Positions 48,791-60,768 of a stretch of 64,000 nt of DNA are shown here, one piece after another. The notes under the pieces are model-generated. The model did no database searches, was not told the origin of the DNA, and saw only the letters and a program-made list of their open reading frames with translations. The stretch's first letter is position 1, and every line of letters begins with the position of its first letter. Source of the stretch: Polytrichum commune (lineage: Eukaryota > Streptophyta > Polytrichopsida > Polytrichales > Polytrichaceae); the NCBI GenBank assembly GCA_950295325.1, contig OX485804.1, positions 62,466,533-62,530,532 on the forward strand. The letters run 5' to 3'. A program made the translations under genes and the position numbers.

Positions 48791-48847
48791 GACCATGAAA
48801 TGTGATCCATTTGATGCCATGTAGGAAACCGTGTAGATTTTATAGTA

Positions 48848-48950
48848 GAGGCGTCTATTCTTGAACAAATCCCAATGGCAATCTATAGATTTCGTAATTT
48901 CGATCAGGTTAGGACTCAATTTCGATCAAGGTGGGCTACTAGTAAGTGTT
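48848..48950 (-). mobile_element. GAGTAGAGGC-family fragment, inverted, copy 5
   Basis: It begins TAGTAGAGGCGTCTATTC, then AATCTATAGATTTCG and ATTTCGATCA, which is the complement of the right end of copies 3 and 4. With copy 4 it forms an inverted pair about 60 bp apart. Confidence 0.6.
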
Positions 48951-50561
48951 GGAAATTAGTGAAGGTGATACTAAATTTATTTAAGCTATGAAATCAAATG
49001 CCACCAAAAGATCCAAGGTTTCAAGAACCCAAAGTGTGAAAGTGCCAAAAACTCTCAAAGCAACCTCTCTTTAGATTTTCAGTGTTAGGAGATGCCTCAT
49101 ATGTTTGGTATCAATTGGAAGGAAGAAAAAAAGCCTCTTCGAGCTCACCAAAATAAATTATGCACTCTACAAACACCTTAGAGCACACATTGATCATGTT
49201 GAATATATGGTAAATGAACATGGTATCATGAATTTAGTACCACTCGAAAAAATTAGCCCTCACAAATTGTTAGATTTAACAAAATAATGTGTGTTTCAAT
49301 AATGCAACACACTATATGAGATAAACAATATAATGATCCCATCAACATTTTGGCTTTGTGAACTCTAAAATCAATTTCATTTCATTCCATTAGTCAAGAG
49401 CAAAAAAGTTGGACCCAAGGAGTTTGGCAATTGAAAACTAACTTCAACATTGAAAGTATATTTTAGGACATCTATATATATAAAAAAAGAATCCATTGCT
49501 TTTGTTACCCCTATTACCTTGCTCAAGGTACAAGTATTGTTTACTATTTCATGGGACTCACTATGCTATGATGAGTACATAGTAGCCTTGTTAGGGCTAC
49601 AAAGAATAAATAAAATAAATAAAAGCAATGTCTGGGTTTCTTTCACCCTGACGTGAATGGGAGCCCGTTCCTCTTTACCGTGATCATGTTTGACCAAGCG
49701 TCACCGTAAGGGGTACTTCCTCCCTCTCAGGTGATGGGCTCCTTTAGTTTACTAACTGGTCAATCTCTAGCCTCTAGGGGGGGTCAACGGGGGGTTGTTT
49801 GTTGTTTAGTTTTCTTTTATTTGATATCAAGTATGTGAGGTATTTAATGGCAATTTGGTGTATTTGTTTCATAAGTGTTTTGATTTCTCTTTTGGGTATT
49901 TTAAGGTTTTCTAGTTCTTTGATTGGTTGTTCATGGATAGCCCCTCTCACTCCGGATGTGATTGTTATGAGAGGATTGGCTTGCCATCATGGGTAGATCA
50001 CTTAGTGCATTTTAAAAACCACGTGTGGCATAATATAGAGAGGATTAAAATCATTTGAAATAAAAATTATAAAGGAATTCCAAATAATGAAGGGGCCATT
50101 AAATGTAGACAATCCCATTATAAGTAAGTTAGATGGACATAAAACGTGGGCCATTATTTTTTTGTAAAATTAATATAGGAGCTGAAGATAAGGATCCTAG
50201 AGGGTATGTTTAGTATGGTATGTAAATGGGTTCAAGACTCACGGGGATGGATGATAATTGGGATTTCCATCTGTCCAAAAATGGCTTAAAAGGAATATAG
50301 AGTACAAAAAATTGCAGTGGCTTGGACAATATAAGTAATGAAAGGGTGCAAACAAATGGGCCATTTTTGAGATTTAAGTAATTATAGGGAGGCTTTAATT
50401 CAACCCTTGAAGGTAAATAGCCCCAAAACAAAAACCCCCCAGCTGCACGTGGTGCACAAAACTGCCTTAGAGTGATCTACCCGTGCTTGCCATCCAGCCG
50501 TTCTAAGTGTTTGGATGAGTGGGTTGTACTTCTCGGTTTTTTCCTTGTGTGCGGTATTTGG
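48951..50561. other. Intergenic, no gene recognised
   Basis: It contains the second copy of the repeat also seen at 42405-42790 and otherwise AT-rich sequence. No exon or domain is supported. Confidence 0.55.
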
Positions 50562-52061
50562 GAATACACCCTAACCTTGATAATGTCACACCCTCCGTTT
50601 CACCAAAAAGTGTGATATAAACAAGGTGTGACATACTTGATAATGTCACATTTTGTGCATAATGTGATATTATCAAAAAATATGTAGAAAATCAGAATAT
50701 AATTACAATTTTTTTTTAAATAACAAATACGAGACTTCAATGTTTTTGAATGTAAAATCTAATTCAAAATTGTGAATAACAACAAGAGCACATCATAATG
50801 TGTTATTGAGATCAGGTAAAGACCTCTCACTAGAGACAAAGAAGCTTCTAATGTCACATTGTTTTGTTGATGTTAAATGTGCAACACCAATTCTAATGAG
50901 TTTGTCATGGATTTTTTCCATTTCTAACAATAGGGAAATGGTAGAGGGGTGGATCACAAGTAGGGCTTCTTCAAGTCCCGGGTGGCAACTCTCCCCTTTA
51001 CAATATTTGTTTCTAAATTACTCCTCGTGAACTGATGCTTCATTGGTACTACACAAAGAGGAACGTATCTTCATAGATTTTTAGCGCTACATATGCTTGA
51101 AAATAAGGCGTGGAGAGGAACCCATTGATATCATCTGTGTCTGAGATGGAGAAGCTTCAGACTTACAAATGTCAGTGTCTACATAACCAAGATAAATCAA
51201 ATTTTCTACAACATGGTTCACCATCTTCCAGACCCGTAGGTATTCTTCACTTTTAAGAGTATCATGAAACTTCTTAGAATTTACAATCTTGAAGGTGTGT
51301 CTAATGCGAAAGCATGCAGCTCCAGCAAATTGCTTCTCGGAAATGTTTTACCAACTCTAAATCTTCAAGGTTAAGAGGCATTTATCGACATTGGAAATGG
51401 CTACTGAAGGAATGCAACTAAGGTGCTTACCATGTGTGCGCCATCTTCAACGGCAGCCACAAAATCCTCAGGAACCACCGATTGATCAACTTCCACCTCA
51501 CAATGCAATTCTGTGAAAATGCCACAGAATGAATGCCAGCAGTCTAAGTTTGAAACAGAGAAATCAATTACAAGGTCTTCAACACCGAACTGATTCAACA
51601 AGCCTCAAAGCTTCAAAAGTACCATTTAGAAAGAAACCTTGTGGATGCAGCAGTTTGTCGAGGAGAGTTGCAAGAAGATGAGGGGCAGAGTGGTCTGTGG
51701 AGTGGCGAGAGGAGAGAGCATACGATGCAGGCGGAGCTGCGAGAAGTTGATATGCGAGAGAAACCGTTGCTTCTTCGGCACATGAGATTCAAGATTCAAG
51801 AACCCAAGATTCAAGCGGAAGCATGTGAAGATGCTGACGTCATCCATAGAATTTGTTGTCCATCCGGCCTTTTTTCATCCATGTTACTTGTTATTATCAC
51901 ATTTACACTACAAATTTTGAAAAAAAAAAGTGACATTATCAAGGGTGACAGTGATAATAACAAGGGAGTTTTACACTATGGAAATTGGTTTCAAACTTTT
52001 AGGTGACAATATCAAGGTGTTCTATTAACAAATGTGATATTATCAAGGTTAGGGTGTATTC
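50562..52061. mobile_element. 1.5-kb DNA transposon with 28-bp TIRs and gene-like cargo
   Basis: The TIRs are 50562-50589 (GAATACACCCTAACC then TTGATAATGTCAC) and the complement of 52034-52061, identical at 27 of 28 positions. TIR-derived motifs (TTGATAATGTCAC) recur just inside both ends, at about 50638-50650 on the left and inverted near 51935 and 52003 on the right; these look like transposase-binding arrays. No target duplication is certain. No transposase domain is visible. The interior has, on -, a GC- and CpG-rich segment (51650-51850) with the bZIP-type site TGACGTCA, followed by open exons with splice-like ends. This is a non-autonomous element that probably captured host sequence. 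Confidence 0.75.
51085..51601 (-). pseudogene. Captured gene-like cargo, unknown protein
   Basis: On the complement, 51601 downward reads LNQFGVEDLVIDFS, DCWHSFCGIFTELHCE and VPEDFVAAVEDGAHM, and then meets a donor (ATG/GTAAGC) near 51433. A second open stretch near 51330-51085 reads EKQFAGAACFRIRHTFKIV, SKKFHDTLKSEEYLRVWKMV and NHVVENLIYLGYVD. Its amino-acid composition is that of a real globular protein. I do not recognise the family. The two parts may be exons of one gene; the joint was not resolved. Confidence 0.45.
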
Positions 52062-53924
52062 AACAAAAATAAATAAATATTGAATCAAACATAAATTAGA
52101 AATCATGTTTAATTTGAGGACTATTTTGTTGGTGATGTAAGATTTTATTTATAAGTTCTAGTAAAAACAAGACAATTGAATATATGAGATTAATTGATGG
52201 AAATTTGATAAAATACAAATCTTTTGTATAAATATTTTTAACAAAATAGATGTAGGATTGAGCCTACACCAAAATAAGCAAGACTAATGAAGCCTACAAA
52301 ATAAAAAATGTTCACGCATGCATATTTGAGCACACCGTTACATTGAATTAGAAGTTCAATCTTAGAAACCATCTAAGTTTTCAATACAAAAATTCCAATC
52401 TCTTGCTACCTCCCGAACTGAGTGACAAATTTACAACTCATTTCAACCATAAAATAAAGCGGAGGTTGAAGAATGTTAGGAGAAAAATAATCTTTTTCAA
52501 AATATTGTGGTGTAACAAAGAGACATCAAGCAAAAAATTTGAATGTGCATTGGCTATGATATTTATATATTGTAAAGATTTGTATTTGTATTGGTCTTAT
52601 TTACATAGCAAAATATATCACACTTATTCTAAAAATTTCAAGAATATATACATAATTTTATTACCTAATTATGTAATGATAAAGTATTTATGCATGTAAT
52701 ATATTGTTAAATTAGTATATTTTTTAAATTCATGTATATGATACACAAAGTTTTAATTTTTTATTATTAAATAAGTTAACTTAAATGAATATGATATTCA
52801 TATTTTTAATTTATTTAACATTGAGATAATATCTAGATACAATTTGATTGAAAATACCATGTTATATTGTAGGATAAGCTCATTATGATATTTTGAAATT
52901 ATGTTCTATTAATGATAATTTTATTTATATATTTTAAAATATGACGGTGGAAACATTTTCTTATCTTCTACATAAATATCGAGATGTGGATTCCTTATAA
53001 TTACCTTGTATAATTTTAGTCTCCATAAAATGTCTTCCCTTATCTCTTAATTGATTGGATTATAATGTAATAAGGTTTGCCAATAATTAATTGAATGTAA
53101 GTTTGAGATATAAAAATATACATTAGTGCTTTTAGCTTATTGAAATTAAATTGTATTACATTTATAATGATAGGGATATAAGATTATTATGAAAGTTTAA
53201 TTAGTAAAGTTTTAAATCTTCATGAAGATATACAAAACACATTTTATTAGCATTCTACCATATATAAATAAAACTTCTTATTTTAATTACAATCTAGAAC
53301 GTCACAAAATCTTATTAAATTCCTTGATAATCAATTGTTTATTATGCATACACAATTTGATGTCAATGCATCCTTTTAAAATCACCTCAATTAATTTAAG
53401 ATGTTATTCATGTAAATTCTAAAAAAATGATACGTGAATAATAATAATAATTCATTAAATAATTAAATAATGCTCAATTTGTTTTTCAATGTAACATGTA
53501 ATTTTTCCATTGATAAAAAGAAAATTATATTTCATTAGTCTTTAAAACATGTATTATTGCGCATAGTTTGCTATATTAAAGTAAGTCTCTTTGAAATTTA
53601 GAAAGGTATCATCGGCATATTGAATAATCATTTGTTAAGTCTTCTTATTAGGGAGTGAGATCACACCATCTTTTACGTCCTCGGCATATTTTTGGATTTT
53701 ATAATGTTAAGTTGATGAGATCTTCATATAGATATATGCTTAAAATGTCTTAAACATATATAAAACATTCATGTACATATTTTTTGGATCATATTATAAT
53801 AGATTTATTATTATTGTTATTATTTTTGCTACACACAAATTCTCAATAGATCTCATTAATTTTTAACAACATAATAGAGGTAAGGTGGGCCATCATATTG
53901 GCTATAGTGAATTTAGAATATGCA

Positions 53925-55640
53925 CAAATATTCAATTTTAAATGCATTATAATAATGATTATATTTTATTCCATTATGTTGCAATTAAATATATATGAAC
54001 AATGATATAAAATTAAATAATTTATTAAATAATGCTAAATCAAGTACATCATTATATATGTTAATATAATAAATATTCTATAAATATAAAAATGATGTAA
54101 TAATTTGGTTTGTATAATATAATATCATTTTGAAATTATGATATGCATTAATGCATCAATATTTTAGCCAATTATGTTCTAATTAAATATGTAGAAGAAG
54201 ATATAGAGATTGTTGTATAATGCTATATTGAGGAATTTCATTCTATGAATTAATACTTTGAATATTTAATAAATATACAACCGATGTATTACTTGGTTTT
54301 TTCTAGTATAATATCATTGATAAGATTTTGATATGCATTAATGCATAAGTATTTTTGCCAATCATGTTGTAATTTGATATGTAATCAATGATATCGATAA
54401 TCAAAGAGATGATATTATAATTCTTTATTGAGGAGATATTGCTCCGAAATAATAAATTGAAAATTTTATACATATACAAATGATGTGATGACTAAGGTTT
54501 CTCTGGAGCGATATTCTTGGTGAGATTTTGATATGCATTAATGCATCGATGTTCCAATGTATCATATTATAATTAAATATGTAATCTGTCGTCTAGATAA
54601 TACAAATATTATCGTATGATATTTCATCGTGGATTTTTTTGTCATAGATTGATAGATTAAAATTTACTTATAATTATAAAAATAATGTATTGATTTAGTT
54701 TAACTTTTTTTTATGCGCATCTCTGATTCATGCAGGTTCCGACCCATGACAATAATTTTGATTGTGGCGTGTATGTTGTTTCATACATGTATTTTTTCAT
54801 GGAGTTTGCTACGCGACATGACTCACATTGATTTGTAAGTCTGCACACCTTTGCTCCTGTTATTTATTACATATAATTCACTCTTTGCATGTATTGACAG
54901 TGACATTAATTGGATTGATTTGTAGTTTCTTGATGAATGGATAACTCGCGAAAACATATTGAGCCGCGCTAAGATATTGGAGTTTTTGCAACCTAAAGAA
55001 AATAAAAGAAAGAGGAAGGAGGATGATGAGGTGGATGCCATAGTCGGGGAACAACAGGAGATCGAGAAAGAGCGTAATATTATAAATGAGATTATGATAT
55101 GCATTAATACATCAATATTTCAACCAATTATGTTATAATTAAATATGTTATCAATGATATAGACGCTCAAGGATATTATAATATATTTTTATATTAAAAA
55201 TATTTTGCTACAAAGTAATACATTGAGGTTTATAAATATATAAAGAACGTAATGACTTGATGTTTATAGTGTAATATTATTGATGAGACTTTGATATATG
55301 TGAATACATTAATATTTTATCCAATTATGTTGTAATTAAATATATAATTAATGATATAGACAATACATCTATTATTATGTAATGCTATATTAAAGATATT
55401 TTAGTATGGATTAATACATTGAATCTTTTATAAATATATAAATGATGTAATGATTTGGTTTTGTCTATCATAATATTATTAAGGAGACTTTGATATGTAT
55501 CAATACATCAAAAATTCAACCTTTAAATTAACCATGTTACAACTTCATATTTAGAGAAAGCTCAAAGAAACTTACATATAATAATATTTTGATGAAAGTT
55601 GTATGTACATTAAGACATCCAAATTTACCGAAAATATTAT
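53925..55640 (+). repeat. ~195-bp AT-rich satellite-like tandem array
   Basis: The anchor ATATGCATTAATGCAT or close variants lies at 54141, 54331, 54531, 55096, 55293 and 55492. Each unit follows with CCAATTATGTTGTAATTAAATATG, a TTAATACATTGAAT-like block, AAATGATGTAATGATTTGG and ATAATATCATTGATGAGA. Spacing is 190, 200, 565, 197 and 199 bp. The 565-bp gap contains an inserted segment of about 375 bp. A diverged unit precedes at about 53930 and one trails after 55492. Confidence 0.85.
54736..55080 (+). pseudogene. Ulp1-like (C48) cysteine protease C-terminal fragment
   Basis: Exon-like part 1 (54736-54834) follows an acceptor (CATGCAG) and reads VPTHDNNFDCGVYVVSYMYF then FMEFATRHDSH. DCGVY carries the catalytic Cys of SUMO proteases (TGT at 54763-54765). 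A TGA, apparently from a 1-base loss, precedes the donor (GTAAGT at 54835). Part 2 starts after TTTGTAG at 54926 with FLDEWITRENILSRAKILEF, then LQPKENKRKRKED and an acidic tail. The His and Asp of the triad, expected upstream, are absent. Ulp1-like domains are often carried by plant DNA transposons. It is too short to be functional. Confidence 0.8.
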
Positions 55641-58600
55641 TTATTAATTTATATCGATGTACATTCAAGATTATATAGTTCGTCAATCAAATATATTTTT
55701 TACGAAATAATTTTATGTTACATAATTTAAAGTTTGTGGTACATTAATTTGTCTTATAGATTTATTATTTATAATATTATTTATATGTTAATATATTTAT
55801 TAAATGAAGAAAATAAAAATTTGTTTGTTCATATTTTATTGTTTGGGTATTAACATGAAATTGTATTAAACATGAAATTAGTCATTAATCATATGTTCAT
55901 ACTCTATATAAGCAAAACAATGGAGTTGTAAATATTTTATAATTCTATGTTAGATTTTGGAAAACTCAGTTGATATGATGTAAATGAAGTAGTGTTTTAA
56001 TTCCAAGAGTTCATAACAGTGAAACCTAAGTTATGTTTTTTGTTTTTGAAAAACATTTTTATTTTTTAATAGTTTAGTAAAGCTAGTGAAGCTTTGGGAC
56101 TTTATGGGAGTTTTGTTTAAAATATATATGTAAATGATTTTTAAAAATATGTTTTATAGAGTGCTCGCAAGCAATGTGTATTTATTTGTGTTCATTCATT
56201 ATGTGACTTACATGATAAGTTTTTCAAATAATGTTTTTCATACATTTGAAAATGTCAAAATATTCATATATATTTTAATCATATTAATAATATAAGTATC
56301 ATAAATTTGTGGTTATAAATTTTACGATTTTTTTTATTTCATAACATTTCATAACATTTCTTGTGCACATAATATTCTAGCAGACAACATGGGAAAGGTG
56401 ATTGAATTTTAATATCAATGAAGGCATGTTTCATGAAGTCTAGACTCATAATGAAATTCTTTATCTTAATTATTAATGAGTTGATATGAACATGATTGAG
56501 TATATTGTTTTAAATACTTATTGGAAAATTGATACAATGGTTATGATCAAAGGCATCAATAATTTAAACATAAATTATTTTGAAACTATCAAATATATGA
56601 ACATTTAAAAAATAAAATGTATATTTTTAATGGATGCAAGTAGATGTTTTCTTCACTTGTTGTTGTCAAAGTATACAATATCAAGTCGATCAAAATTATC
56701 AAAACCTTACAAAAATCTAGAAGTGATCTATATTATCTGAGCAAAGAGTAGTATATGTTGAACGGGTTGAATGATCATTTTTAAATGATACATTTTACAT
56801 AAATTCTAGAACAAGATTGTTCAAACTATGTAATCAATAAAAAGTAACCTCAATGATATGGCATATAGTTTGTAAAAGAAAATGTAAAGACTTTTTAAAA
56901 TTACATTCAATTATTTTATGGATCATAATAATTGGATTGATTTTATACTATATCATATAATTGTGTTCTTCAAAAAACCTTTTATGGTTTTAATTGTCAA
57001 AGGATTTTAGAAATCCATTTTATTTATGAGCAAAGGGTCAACGTGTGGCTTATATTTTACACATTTCCCCATTTATAAGGTGTCTAGGTCGGTTAGCTTC
57101 AAACTCACTCTAACTCATCCCTTATCTCATCTTTCTTAACAAAATATCCTTATAACGCCGAAGTATTTCTCACACATAGCACATAGGAGGGTTGCAACTA
57201 AAATGACCAAGACTTAGGGGTGATTATGACTTTTACCCTTCAAGAATGATATACAAAATGTCTATATTTAAATGTAAATTCCAAATCTTATATTTTGGTT
57301 GCAAATATATGAAGAAAGTGAAGAGTATAAGAGTGTATTAAGTAGGTTAATAAGAAAGCAAGGATGTCGCCATTGTTGAGAAAACTCTAACATCAACTAG
57401 AGAAGGGGCTCGACCTCTGAAACCTTGCACTTCATTACCTATCTTATGTTAGATGATTTAGTAATTCTTGAAAATAGCATGTAAGAATTAACTCAAATTT
57501 GTATGTTAATAAACTTCGAGGAAACTTTCACACTACTAGAAAACTGCGACGAGATCAACAAAAATTCAACAGATTTCTGTTGTTTCGGGCAGTTGCGGTC
57601 AGTATTTGGCTTCTTCCACATATCTTTGTTATACGGTGCAGAGTACCTACCTAATTTGTGTTGACTTTGAGGCTAGTGTCATGAGGTAGCTGATTGCATT
57701 GACTATGGTGATAGAGCATGCTAACATGGCAAATGGTCACATGTCAGTGCTCTGTGTGGGCAATTATAGGCTCTTTTATTTGTAGGAATGGGGCTCTGTT
57801 TGCAATTGGATGATTTACACATATGGTAGTCGGTTTAGCCTTTCAGAAATTCAAACTTTGACTGACGCACGTATATGGTGGCGATTGTAAAGGGCTTACG
57901 TACCAATCAGGGGCTTAAGCATATTCTGTCTTAACTTTTATTTCCATGACCTATCTATTCATAAGTAGGTGAACGCATGAAAAATCATATCCTCTGCAAA
58001 ATTAGATCTCACTATGGCTTCTATATAAAATGGAGTGTCACAAGATGGGCAGTATCCGACGCTACAGTTCGTTGTTTTAAGGGCTTCCAGCCAAATTCTT
58101 TACACGTCGCCTGCAAATGCACGTGAGACATGCAAAGCCCTACGATAGAGGGCTACTTCACATTGAGACTATGCTAGAGACAAAGGATTGTAAAGTGCTG
58201 CATCGGAAGGGTCACACAGGAAGGTAACCTCTGACTGCTTCCATAAATTCCAATACATGCTTGGTTCTATGTTACAATTTGGGAAGTCACCCCTGTGATC
58301 TTCCTTGCAACCCAAATCTGCAGTACATATATTTGCTGATAAAATTTAATACTCCCCTCTATGAACAACCTTATAGACATGATATCAACTAGCACCACTG
58401 TGATCACATCCACCAATTGAATACCTAATTTCAACTGCTTGTACTCTGTAAAGACCAGCATCTCACATAAAAGAGGCACTCTCTACAAATACAAAAAAAA
58501 ATATTCATCACCATCTTCGGATGATTCCCCGACATCTCTGTCAAACACCAAGGCCTGTTCTCCCATAACCTCATTTAGAATGTCGTTCAATCGTATGTTT

Positions 58601-60768
58601 CTACCTGTTGGGAGAGGCTCTGGATGGGTCTCTGGTATTACATCTGGTGCACGTAGTCCTGCAAAATCAACATCTGAACCCATGTCAAACATGGGATTGA
58701 CGTCTTCTTCCTCGATGTTGTTGTCAATTCTACGTCCCCGAACCTCTGTTCGCAACACGACTCTCCATCCTGGCTCGTCTTCTACATCCGAGAAAAATAC
58801 TTGGTCGCAATGAATTGGAAAAGCAAATGACTCGTAACCGAATGGCACCATTGTGTTAAAATTTGCCACTGTAAAACCCCATTCGTCCTTTCGTACTATG
58901 GCATTCCTCCCCCTGTAATTCGCCTTCACCCAATCGCACACCAACAACACCGTGCAGTGCCGCCCATAATTAAGCTCCACAATCTCCAGAATTTGGCCAA
59001 TGTACTCCAAGGTGGCATCAACGAGGTTCGCATCCCACCGCCCCGATCTACATGGCCTACGAAAAAAGGCTGCAACCCCAGAGTCACATGTTTTTGTAAT
59101 GCTCTCCTCTGCACTTTTCACCCTGTAGTGGTACCCGTATGCGTACATACTTTTGTACCTCTGCGCCTGCAATGATGGTAGGTTTGAGGAGTCTTCAACG
59201 TCCTCAGGGATTGATATTCCAGCTTGTTTTGTGGTTTCAATCTTTGTGCGGAACCATTGTGCAAATGGGGGCAACACTTCCAATTCAGCTCGAAACGGAA
59301 TCATTCTCCTGCCATTTCTCCGAGGATGTCTGGCACGGAATTCAGCCCGAGCATTTGTCCTCTCTAGCCATAATTCTTCATACCTACTGTATGCCACAAC
59401 CACAGTTCAGAATTCAGGAATTCAGATTATTAAATGCGACCAAATTCAAAGCTCAACACAAACATGCCAGTAGTTGACTCGATATTCGAATGTGGTATAA
59501 TTGATAGCTTCTGCTCTAGACCTTGCAGATATATCCGGACATCAGAATTACTGATTGAAATTTTTATACTGAAAATGTAACCAAAAGGGGTCTACACCGG
59601 TTTTCCGCATAGGTCTGCCATTGCAGGTACCTTTGACATCGCATGCTCAAACTTACAAAGAAACCAAATACCTCTGTGCCAAATCTGAACTTCATATCTT
59701 ATATCACACTCCATCTCCATTAGTTGGTTTGGATCCCTGTTTTGGTCAGAAATATTTCACACATGCAGCCCCCTAATACGAGATGTTTTCCAAGGATTAA
59801 TACTACAGGTTGCTGTAATTGAGAAAGCTTGACTGTGTCTGCAATACTTACAGACGATATGGCTCGACGGGCATTGAGTTGTCCAACACAAATTCATGCA
59901 TTGCACTTCTCAAATCCTCCGACAGGAGTTTAGGTTTACCTTTGCCCTCCAAAATCTCGTCCACCATCGATGGCTCCTCCTTGTCGTCCCACACCCTGCG
60001 CGTAGTGACATTGTACTCCGACATGTACTATGTGATAAAACCTAGGGCTTGTTCTACTTGGTACCCCTGGGCAATGCTTCCTTCTGGTTTCGCGAGATTT
60101 CTCACAAATCCTTTCACTGTCTTAAAATATCTCTCATAAGGGTACATCCATCTTGTGTGGACTGGTCCACACAAAAATACCTCTTCTACCAAATGATATG
60201 GCAGGTGTGACATGATGTCAAAAAATGCGGGGGGCATTTCTTTTTCAAGCATGCACATAGTCTCGGCACAGTCTGCAAGCATTTGTTGTTTCTCTGCCAT
60301 GTTAATTGTCTTGGCGCAAAGCTTTCGGAAAATCCGACTCAGGCGGATTACTGCCCCTGCCAAAGCCTTGTTCGCCACTTTCCTAAAACAAAGCGGCAAA
60401 ATCTGTTGCATCAAAATGTGGTAGTCATGTGATTTTAGACCACTCAGTTTACCTTTGCTAATTTTGGTGTGCAGTGACGCAACATAGTTCGTTGGAGTCC
60501 TCAGATTCTTTAGCACACGCAAAACCTTGGCCTGATCTGTGCTAGACAGCACATACGTGGCGTCCGGCATGTAAAACCGATCTCGGTTGGGGCCGGTAGG
60601 TTGTAAGTGGAGATGTGCTTGGATGCCTCGCGCTTGCATGTCCGCTCGGAGGGACGGACTGTCCTTCTCGCCGAAGGCTGTTTTCAAAATGTTCTCTGAG
60701 ATGTTCTTCTCACAATGCATGACATCCAGGACATGTCGCACTGGCAAGTCCTGTAAGGTTAGCAATTC

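Larger units (their letters stand above)
52062..57530. other. Very AT-rich block between two transposon ends
   Basis: A/T content is clearly higher here than anywhere else in the window, and CpG is nearly absent. It starts at the right TIR of the 50562 element and ends at the CACTA terminus at 57531. Apart from the ~195-bp satellite (53.9-55.6 kb) and the Ulp1 fragment, I see no gene or ordered repeat. Several TA-rich low-complexity stretches occur. Confidence 0.65.

Noticed and set aside
49105-49287. 60-codon frame MVSIGRKKKSLFELTK...
   Set aside because: It falls within a dispersed repeat also present at 42405-42790, where the frame is not conserved; no domain.
58439-59477. + strand frames of 106-124 codons
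   Set aside because: Shadows of the CACTA transposase C-terminal exon on the other strand.
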